A DNA stretch of 64,000 bases from Paramyrothecium sp. XJ0827 (Eukaryota; Ascomycota; Sordariomycetes; Hypocreales; Stachybotryaceae). The stretch is taken from assembly GCA_020881915.1 (NCBI GenBank), contig JAJFPB010000005.1, positions 2,232,001-2,296,000 on the forward strand, in the 5' to 3' direction. The translations under genes were made by a program, and so were the position numbers. Position 1 is the first letter of the stretch. Every line of letters begins with the position of its first letter. Positions 22,063-30,512 of this stretch are shown piece after piece. The notes beneath the pieces are model-generated. The model saw nothing but the letters and a program-made list of their open reading frames with translations, searched no databases and was not told the origin of the DNA.

Positions 22063-25057
22063 GGTTCACGTCCAGGTAAGGAGGAGGCACGGTAGTGAAT
22101 TCCTCTGGGTAAGCGGGACAAGGAGAAAGAACTGCAAGCGACATGTGACATCCCATTCGCTTGCGCATCTTAACGCAAAGAGCTGTGGGCTTCTTACTAC
22201 TCTTGCATATTCAAACAAAGCAAACACGTCGCATCGGAGGTGATTCTAGATCAGGCATGGGCAGCGCGGTACGAGGTGCGCTGCAATGAGAGATGATGAC
22301 AAGGTGCTCAAGCTACTTTATATGACAGTCTAGATGTCCCCTCTGTGGTGCTGTAAGCCACCCCCTGCATGCATGTTGGTGGGAAGAGATTCCAACACAA
22401 CGGGCCCCCTTGCCATCCGATCCGTGAGGTACCTTACTCCTGTGCGTTCCTTTACCTCGCTTGAAGGCACCTTGCCTTGGCCAACTCGTCGCAGAAGCAA
22501 TAACTTGCCGTCGCCAGCTCAGGTGATTGATTTCCTTTGATCTTGCGATGTGGCCGTGGCACATACTTCATCGTCTGCTCGTCTGGCGCCTCAAGGTTCC
22601 TGAACCCCTTGCCGAGGAAGGGGTCGACCCATACGGCGGGATGTGGGAATGGCTGTTCGTTCTAAGTGCTGGAAAATCAAATACTAGAAATCCTTGTAAG
22701 CTGTTCGAAGAAATATATAGATCTAGGCTCTGTATTTTTACCCTCCTTTGAACCATTACGACTTTTCTTGATACAGAAACGACTACTTTGGTTGTCGTGC
22801 TCTACCTGCCTTACCTTACTCTACTAATGCTCTGCGATTCTTGTTTGCCAGCTATAGGCTTGGTCGTATCTCATAGAGGCGCAGGCTGTTGCAACAAGCA
22901 CACAAGATCTCGTCTATTCTTTGGCGACAATCTTCTGGCCTCGCCAGCCGTGCTCCCAAGTTCGTGGGAAACGCAATGGGTGATCAAGTTTGCGCTGGAC
23001 CCGGGGCTCCATCAAGCCAAAGCTCAACAGCTAGGGGTGCACTCCGCAGTAATAACCCTTGTCCCGACGATCCTCACTTCTGCTACTTGATCTCACGTTG
23101 CCCATTGCCACCCTACCGAGTAGAGTGTCTGCGGCCATGTTTATCTCTACATACTTTCTCGTTCAAGCAACAAGCGAAATGAGCGTTCCGCAATCTTCTG
23201 CGGCGTTTTAGTGCCTTTACCCGGCTATCTCGACCTACCAAGGAACTCCCTTAAGCTTCTCTCGGCCTACACTGGTGTCAGCCATCAAGGTGTTCCGCTA
23301 AATGATTCCCATGGCTCCAAACGCAATCCGCTCTAATTACGATCTTGGTTCTGTCGGTGTGCCCTCAGAGGCTTCCGGCATTCCCGCCCACACAGTGGGA
23401 CCGTGAAACCACTGCAAGGGACACACATACACCTCAAGCATGTCACGTCGACATGTCAGCCGTCTCCGTAGATCTTATGGAGAAAGGTCTTGGACACGGT
23501 GTGCCAGCCTACGTATAATTGTGCGTCTTTGCCCGACTCAAGCCGGCCTTGCGACATCAATTTGCTTGTTCAAGATGCTCCCGTAGACACCCATGTCCCG
23601 CCGATCCTTCATCTACGTGCGCCAGCCACAATTAACCGGGTCAAGTCTGGGAGGTACGTCTGCAGCTTGTCAAGCAGAGGGCAAGGGCAAGGGCAACCTT
23701 TAATACAGGTATGGGAAACAGCCAAGGACTCCTCATGGGAACGTCATGTTCTTGCTGATACCGAAACAACTGACCAACTGAACGGTGAGAATGTAAGTCA
23801 TTTGGGGCCTAAGCCGAAGTCAATCCATGGGCTATAACTATCAACGAGTGCAACCAAGTATTCTGCAATCCGGTGTCGTAATCGTTGGAGCTCTAAACAT
23901 CCCATTTCCGTGCGTTCACTGAGCTTTCATACCACCCGAGGTTTTGCGTTCGTTGCAACAGCAAACCCTCCTCAGAGAGCACTTTTTCAAAAGGCGAGAT
24001 ACGTGATTGATGGTGCTTAGCCGTGATGTGAAACAAGCACCTACATTGTGCATCCCAAATGTGTGTTATTGCCACCTAGTTTGGTTCTCGGCGACTCGTG
24101 CTCCTGGCGATGCCAATGGCCAGCACTTAGCCAAAGGTACTTTCGCAAGGCAATAGTTGTTGGCATTTTGCTTAGCACGTGTGAGAGCATGGCCCTCTTG
24201 ATCCAGAATCCTTGCTTGGAGAATATGCAACCCACCGGACCTGCATATAAAATGTGCAAATTTTGGATGCAGCTCATAATGGCGGTCTAGGCGGCATCGC
24301 TTAGCTAAGGCTTCACACGACGAGTCATTGTCAGTCAAAGATGTCCCTTCGTCTTCATCTCTCGAATCCAACCAAGCGGTCAATTTGTCTGGGACATGTT
24401 GCCGATTGACAGGTATTCGGATATCGTGACGAAGCAAGTGGAAGTTACGGCTTGTCGTATCAAGTAATGCTGTGTGCCATGAAGAACGTGCTTCCCACAT
24501 GATGAGATCATGCTGCGACCTGGACCTTGGCGATGTAACACGTCGGTTGCACCTAACTGCAACGCATCGTACCAGATCGGACCGAGGTTTCCATTTTGTT
24601 TTCAAAGGACTAGCTTTCCCAGCCCCTCTGCATAGAGAATGAGGGTGGACATGGGTTGGCTGCATCACAACGCATGGTTGCCAATCTATAACTGCCGGCA
24701 AGGTTGGAAACTATGTCACCCTCGGGGACATCGACAATCGCAGGCCACCCCTGCGAACGTTATAGGTCAAGGATCAGCACAATCGCCCCAACTGTGCTGT
24801 CTAGGGAAACATATTGCAAAGCTACCCTGCTGCCCGGCCTTGGACCGCTTTCCTACCTAGCCATGCCAGGAAGGCTTTGCTGGGGAGCATTAGCAATTTA
24901 TTGTTTCCTGGGATTGAGAAGACTTGTGCGCACAAAGCCATAGAGAATACTTCCACAACTAGCGCGCTTACATCGTCTGCTACAGACGATTGTGCCCGGT
25001 GTGTATGGCACCAAGCAGCATGAGGGGTCATTCATATCCTGCTCTGTATTTGCCTCA

Positions 25058-25892
25058 TCATTTTCGTCTGGGGCAATCGGAAGCTCGGTGTCCAACTTGA
25101 TGACAATTGTAGCAAGTCATTGATTTGCCAGCTTGTGAGGATAGCGGGCTTCCACCAGCCGATGATATAGAGGTGAGCTTGGAAAGGCGCACTTCCTTCT
25201 TCTTGCGTTTGTCGCGAAACTCTTTAGCCTTGATGCTTTCCGCACCTGGCCTTGATTGAGACCTTGAACGCGAGCGCTTTGCTGACGATGACCCTGACGC
25301 ATCGCGGCCATTCTCTGATCTGCGTCGTGGGGTGGCATTCTCCTCCTCGCTAGATGATTCGTCACTGTTCTCATCTTCACTTTTTGAATCATTTGCAGAC
25401 TTCTCGCCCTAGAAGAAATCAGTAAAGGTTGGGCATCACCATAACAGCTTACGCTCGGAGAAGGCCTACCTGCGCTGCCTTTTCATAGTTCTTAGTTGAT
25501 GTGCGACCTTGAGCGGGGGTATCAACGTCGTCACCCGAATCGTTGGCAGAATCTGTTTCACCGTAACCCACATAAACAATGTTAAGTGGCGGATTCGTTG
25601 CGGGTCGCGAAGCTGAATTATTGATTGTGGATTTTAACACCCAATGCGTGTCGCCGACGGTGTGTTTGCGTAGAGCTGCTTGCCGCTTGGCTTCTTGATC
25701 CTCCAGAGCTGCTTTGATGGAGGCTTCGTTTATATTCAGATCGATACGTCCGGAAGGGGGCGAGTGTTCCGTCTTTCGCTTCTTTGAAGATGGTGTTCCG
25801 CTCTCGGGAGATGATGCAGAGGCAGCAGCTCGCTGCATGAACTTCATCGTCAAGAGTCTCGACGAGACTCCGCGGGGTGTTTCTGGCGCCAT
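25058..25892 (-). CDS. Mpp6-like nuclear exosome cofactor with C-terminal CCHC zinc knuckle
   Basis: Exons 25892..25470 and 25408..25058 (intron GTAGGC...TTCTAG, phase 0) give 257 residues. Near the N-terminus, SSRLLTMKFMQRA matches the short signature of M-phase phosphoprotein 6/Mpp6 proteins (human form has a very similar LLRMKFMQRG), which bind the nuclear RNA exosome and the Mtr4 helicase. The middle is acidic and Ser-rich, followed by an Arg/Ser run (RSRSRSQSRP) and a basic KRKKKE stretch. The end has a perfect CX2CX4HX4C knuckle: Cys240, Cys243, His248, Cys253, only four residues from the stop. Zinc knuckles of this kind bind RNA in the TRAMP subunits Air1/Air2. The second exon is in a different frame from the first, so the knuckle is missed if the intron is not spliced. 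The gene is head-to-head with NDUFS6. Mpp6 assignment rests on the short N-terminal motif. Confidence 0.82.
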
Positions 25893-26247
25893 GGTTAAGT
25901 TAGGACGTGGATCAGTAGGTATGAGACACAGTTCGTGTGGTTTCCTGGCAAAGGGTTTGCACAGTCTCAGTGCCAGATGTTTCTCGAAAAAAGTTGTTGA
26001 CAAGCTGCCTCGCACCGGTGTTGACCCAATGTTAAACCATGTTTTGGGAATTTGACGCCAACTTTTTCTTATCAACCGGAGCTCCTTATCGGCACAACAA
26101 GCACTCCGGAAAATCTTTACTCCGGTGGCTCTGGAATCCAGGCCTCTCTACACTTCACTCAACCTCATACTGGTGACAGCGATACCTCTCGATCCGCGAA
26201 TTGCACCTCGAGTTGCACCTCGGATTGACTCGACTGAGAAGTTCAAG
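25893..26247. promoter_or_regulatory. Shared divergent promoter, Mpp6-like / NDUFS6
   Basis: Only 355 bp separate the two ATGs of oppositely oriented genes, so both promoters must lie here. No clear TATA box is visible. A minus-strand ORF reads through part of it upstream of the Mpp6-like ATG, probably by chance. Confidence 0.6.
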
Positions 26248-26853
26248 ATGGCTTCGACCCAATTGAGGATGTCCAGCGCCTTTGCGCGCGGGCTGCGGAT
26301 GTCCGGACGATCATTCACCACCTCCGCCCACCGATTCGAAGCGGCGGTGCCAACTGCCTCCAAGACCGAATCGACGCCGGCGACTTTGGACGAGTCCGCG
26401 CCTAAGGAGGTCACCCAAGCTCCGAACCGCGTTGGTATCTGGTCCCGAAGCCAAAAGCCCCGCTCACAGGCTATGACCGGTCCAAGATTCGAGCAAACCG
26501 ACTTCAGTGTTCAGGCATGGATCAGCTTGATGTCAGCTATGAGGCCAAATGCTAACCATGAAAACAGCCCCAACCTCTGTCTGCTATGGAACTGATCCAT
26601 AAGGAGCCAGTGCGTTGGACGCACGATCGAATTGTTGTTTGTGATGGCGGTGGCGGCCCGCATGGCCACCCTCGAGTCTTTATCAACACCGACAAGCCCG
26701 AAATTACACCATGCGGCTACTGCGGTCTTCCATTTGTATGTCGATAATGCATCGGATCGGATGTAGGATATACAGCTAACAGCTATCCAGGCCAATGAAC
26801 ATCACAAGAAGCACCTCGAGTCCCTCCCAGAGACGTCGTACCCTCTCCAATGA
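26248..26853 (+). CDS. NADH:ubiquinone oxidoreductase subunit NDUFS6 homologue (complex I, zinc-binding)
   Basis: Small zinc-binding accessory subunit at the base of the complex I N-module, needed for its assembly. Exons 26248..26514, 26568..26735 and 26791..26853 give 165 residues. The N-terminus is a mitochondrial presequence (Arg/Ser-rich, ending RSFTTSAHRF). The conserved core is RWTHDR, CDGGGGPHGHP, FIN.DKPEI and CGYC; the expected zinc ligands are Cys114, His123, Cys138 and Cys141. Intron 2 is canonical (GTATGT...CCAG). Intron 1 fits best as a GC-AG intron (GCATGG...ACAG), because this gives FSVQPQPLSAMELI; a GT donor six bases earlier (26509) would also keep frame but remove two residues. 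The first ATG is the one directly before the presequence; an upstream in-frame ATG/alternative start exists but is less likely. Confidence 0.93.
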
Positions 26854-27468
26854 GATCAGGACCACAAGGGCACGTATTGATGTTGCTTTGGAATAAGCTA
26901 ACATGGGAAGCATGCGCTCAAGGAGCGTAGTCGAGGCGTCTTTGTATTACATTTTCCGTGTTGAGATAGAATTGTATACATTTCCCTATGCACCACATGG
27001 TCTCGTTTCGTTCGCTTGTCCCTTGGTTGCGAATTCTTCAAGGTTCGGCTAGAGGCCTTGGCTAGAGGCCTTTTACCCAGTGAAGGCAGGGTTGAGCGAG
27101 CTCAGGGAGTCATTTGAGCACTAGCTGACCTACCTGAACCCGCATTTGAGCCGTGATGAGAGAATAGACACCAGGTGCTGGCTCTCTGTTGGCGTGCGCT
27201 TATTTTCCCCATGTACACGAAGTTGACAATTCTGCAACCTCTATCAAGTCCAGCCAGCGGGCTTCAAACAAATAAGAGCGTGTAGAGGCCTTGGTAGTTG
27301 AGCTTAAAGGATTCTTGCGCCGCGAGTGTGCATCTACTTCGGCTTCATGCGTCAGTGCCATACTGCACTGCTCAGTCATACATGGAGAGGTTCCAAGTAC
27401 GGTAGTTAAATACCTAAGGTAGCGACCCACTTCACCTGACATCATGCAGCAACACAAATTCCGACACC
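26854..27468. other. Intergenic region with 13-bp tandem duplication
   Basis: No gene seen. It contains the NDUFS6 3' flank and the YjbQ-type promoter. GGCTAGAGGCCTT occurs twice in direct contact at 27047-27059 and 27060-27072, a recent-looking duplication. A motif copy (ACCTAAGGTAG) lies at 27412-27423, about 50 bp before the next start codon. Confidence 0.6.
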
Positions 27469-28320
27469 ATGCCTCAGCCTTCTCATAGCATCTCTACAAC
27501 CACCACGGTCCTATTAAGCGCACTTTTAGTTGTTGCCTTTTTTCCTGATCTGTTCCACTTCATCTGGACGCTTCCTTTCAGCCTATTATCGCTAGGTTAT
27601 TCACCCACACCTCCCCACCCTGAACCTACCCTAGGAACTACCAACAGCATGTCTTGGTTCCAGAAGCAGTTCACACTTCCTACAAAGGCGCGAGGCTCAT
27701 ATCTCGTTACCGACCATGTGCTTAATGCCTTGCCCGAGGTGCGCAATTACAAAGTCGGTTTGCTCAACTTGTTTGTCCAGCATACGAGCTGTGCTTTGAG
27801 CTTGAATGAGAACTGTGCGTAACCGGAATTTTAAAACTGTTCGCATCTGAAGGACAGCAGCTGATGCGGACGAGTAGGGGACGAAGATGTACGAGCAGAC
27901 ATGAGCGATGCTCTTGATCGCATTGCACCAGAGGCGGGACCGAAAGGACAGGCTCTCTACCGACATGAGTAAGTTCCTCTTATGCGCTAGGTACTACATC
28001 TAGATCTCGTTACTGATACATCAAAATAGCGCCGAAGGTCCTGACGACATGCCTGTTGGTCCCAGCTGATCTATCCAGATGGTAGTCGTTACTAACATAA
28101 ATGTTCAGGCTCACATCAAGTCCGCTTTGATCGGAGCAAGCGTGACCATCCCTATCAAAGACGGGAAGCTAGTACGTCTCTTTCTAAGATGTTCAGATCC
28201 CTCGCATGGCTAACTTCCAGAAAGGCAACTGGCACATGGCAAGGCATCTGGTACCTAGAGTTTAGGGCGAGCAGACACGAGCGCCGAGTGGTGGCCACCA
28301 TTCAAGGGGAGAAGATGTAG
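27469..28320 (+). CDS. YjbQ/UPF0047 family protein with N-terminal hydrophobic segment
   Basis: Five exons: 27469..27814, 27878..27968, 28030..28054, 28109..28171 and 28225..28320, joined to 206 residues. The last ~145 residues carry the YjbQ pattern: LNLFVQHTSCALSLNEN, WDEDVRADM, a HDAEGPDDMPAHIKSAL stretch and GTWQGIWYLEF. The bacterial family has been linked to thiamine phosphate synthase activity by complementation; true function is unclear. Exon 3 is a 25-nt microexon, and the intron after it has a perfect TACTAAC branch site. Intron 4 must end at CCAGAAAG (AAG acceptor) to keep the frame. The frame from 27469 adds 60 residues with a hydrophobic stretch (VLLSALLVVAFF) absent from ordinary members; the family start corresponds to ATG 27649. 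Both starts are possible. Confidence 0.9.
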
Positions 28321-28452
28321 CCAAATTCATGCCGAATAACAATATAACAGTATTGTGGCAAGTTGCAGACTGCCAATAAAAGTGCAAGGCCGTTCCCTGT
28401 TTGGACGCCGAAACACCACCGCCATGAATCGTAACAGTTCCATCATCGCTCC
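28321..28452. terminator. Overlapping convergent 3' regions (YjbQ type and CFIm25)
   Basis: The two stop codons are only 132 bp apart on opposite strands, so the 3' UTRs and poly(A) sites must overlap or abut. AATAACAATATAAC and AATAAAAG (28335-28382) are A/T-rich candidates for plus-strand processing signals. Confidence 0.45.
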
Positions 28453-29309
28453 TCAAGCAGTTCCGTTCTCCTCCTTCATATCTGTATCATCGCCCGACAG
28501 AACCTTGGTTTGTGGTACGTATCCTTCTGGGGCACCGGCGCCTGGCGTGGCGGCTACCACGTTCCCGTTCTCATCAACAAATTCGAAGTTGTAGCGGCTT
28601 AGAATATGGGGGATAGCTGAGAGCTGAGGGCCGTATCGCGCTGTGTTGTCGTAAAGCTCAAACAAAGGGACGGCGAGCAACTTCATGTTCTTTGGAACAC
28701 TGAGAACTTCTTTAAGCGGAATTGTTAGCTCGAGGCATGATGAATGATGGAGATCACCTGCTTCAACTTACTCGTCTTTGGTAGCTGTATAAAGTATAGT
28801 TTCTTGCATTCCTTCGGGCGCGTGACATGCGCGGGCACGAAAGGATACATGAAAGTCTCGAAGTTCGGCCTCCACCACTGCGCAAGACACTCGCCGACCT
28901 GCCAATCCCCGGCCTCTTCGCCTTCGCCCAGCCGACCTACGGGTGCTAATCTCTCGTCAAGTCGAGCTTTGAAGCCTTCAACCTCGTCATCTTCTGGCTT
29001 CAGATAGTCGCCTGGCAGCTTGAAGAAGGCGTTTGCGATCTGAAGCATCAGGATGTGCGGATGATTGTGCTCGTGGCAGACCAGAATGCCTTCGCATGTA
29101 CGGCGCATGCCATGCTCGGCGAAATGTTCCTCTAATCGTTTTAGTCTGGCGATAACGGAAGGATCCTCCTCCGGCTGGGTTTCTTTGACGCCAAACGTAT
29201 AATTCGAGAGGGGATACAACGTGACCCTCTCAGGCTGGTTAGCATTGAAAGGGAGAGGTATGGTAGGCGGGTTGCCCGACTGGAGGGCGTCGGGAGGGAT
29301 TGTAGACAT
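28453..29309 (-). CDS. Cleavage factor Im 25 kDa subunit (CPSF5/NUDT21 homologue)
   Basis: Nudix-fold RNA-binding protein that selects UGUA sites for mRNA 3' cleavage and polyadenylation; it lacks hydrolase activity in known members. Exons 29309..28772 and 28709..28453 give 264 residues. Family landmarks are LYPLSNYTFG, RLEEHFAEHGMRRTCEGILVCHEHNHPHILMLQ, FKLPGDYL, a WWRPNFE segment, YPFVPAHVTRPKECKKLYFIQLP and, in exon 2, LLAVPLFELYDN and GPQLSAIPHILSRY. The intron needs an AAAG acceptor with a CTAAC branch point just upstream. The ATG at 29309 (MSTIPPDALQ) is preferred; an open upstream stretch to 29399 looks like leader. Known from animals and filamentous fungi, absent from budding yeast as far as I know. 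Confidence 0.95.
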
Positions 29310-30512
29310 GGCAATTGAAGTTTGTGTTGGACGAGTGAGAGGACTACCAACAGCGCTGCTCCGATAACCAGTTTGGAGGAGCGTTTGGTTACAATTCAAG
29401 CATCACCCTCCTCGTGAGCTGAAAGTTGCTGGCAAAAGTGACGACCCTAAGCTTCCGAGAGTGGTAGGCGGTGTGAGGAGCTTCAAGAGTTGCTCACTGT
29501 GACTGTGACAAAACAAGGGAAGCACGGCCCCACTCGACTTATGGGGAAGGTTTTTTGTGTTGTCCTGTCTTACTTTCAGTACTTCATGTAAAGTACCTTC
29601 CTTACCTTGCTTATCTCTCGCCTCGAACCGGGTTGCACTTGTCGCACCCACTGCCACGAGAGCCTCGTGTCAGTAGACTTCTATTGCAGGGTGTAACGCT
29701 GGAATCGTAAAAACCACACTAATCAGAGCAATCTCGTGCCGCAACGACGGTGTAATTTTCCCCTCGCAAATACGATACTTGAGCAAGAGGCATAACAGCT
29801 GGCTCTTTCCGTTCGTAAGGTCAAATTCAGCGTTCCGTGGCAGAGCTCGATTGTTTCATGCATCATCCGCGAAGCACGGGCAAGTCTTTCAGACATACCT
29901 TGATACTGCTTACCTTAGCGAAGGCCAGGCAGGTACCTTATCTCAGGCAAGGTACCTTCATGGTCTGGTCACGTAGTTGTAAGGTAGTACCTACGGGAAG
30001 GTAAGGTAAGGTATGGTACTGACTGAGGTACCTTGCCTTGGTTAGGACCAGTACCTCCATGTCTTGTAACCCCCGGCCAGCCCTCGGACTTGCAGTTAAC
30101 AGCCTCATGCTTCGTGAACCCAGAACACGGCTTGCAACATAGCGTGACATCCTCCGTTACAACCTCCTTTGGTCAAAGAATTCTTATGAGATCCGAGGAG
30201 AGGGAGGGTTCATGGCGGATCTTGCATGGCATTGGCCACGACACTATCGAGGCGACGGGCTGTTCGCCTTGGTAAGGTCGGTGGCCATGATCCCAGGCGC
30301 CGCCTCACAATGCACTAATACCCATTAGCTTCGACTTACCCCAGAAAAAAAAGACCTCGACCGGCCCCTCATCAAGGCTCTGATTCTTTGTGCGCAAACG
30401 AGATAAATGACCTACCTTAGCTTTGCGCCATGCGCATACGGCGACCCTTGACATTAATCAATCCGCTTGCAGCAGCAGCGACAGACGCAGCAGCAGCAGC
30501 CAACCAGGTGCA
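29310..30512. other. Intergenic region, divergent promoters, rich in the dispersed motif
   Basis: Lies between two divergently transcribed genes. No coding region is supported. Motif copies occur at 29591-29606 and throughout 29910-30045. CAG-type triplets near 30466-30505 precede the downstream ATG. The plus-strand frame is open from 30423 but begins with TTG, not ATG. Confidence 0.55.
29905..30045. repeat. Dense cluster of AGGTACCTTACC/GGTAAGGTA copies
   Basis: Both orientations alternate: TTACCTTAG, AGGTACCTTATCTCAGG (29931-29947), CAAGGTACCTTCA, AAGGTAGTACCTA, GGTAAGGTAAGGTATGGTAC and GAGGTACCTTGCCTTGG. At least seven copies within 140 bp, the highest local density in the window; inverted copies could pair into hairpins. 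Confidence 0.75.

Larger units (their letters stand above)
20817..25057. other. Gene-free 4.2 kb region
   Basis: Apart from a possible N-terminal extension of the M16 protease (up to 21221), I see no gene. Short ORFs on both strands, including a 211-codon minus frame at 24066-24701 that begins at TTG, have no domains. Motif clusters lie at 21358-21412, 21981-22060 and 22428-22480. The right end is the 3' flank of the Mpp6-like gene. Confidence 0.55.

Noticed and set aside
24066..24701. 211-codon minus-strand ORF
   Set aside because: Starts with TTG and has no recognisable domain; inside a gene-free region where other frames are similarly open by chance.
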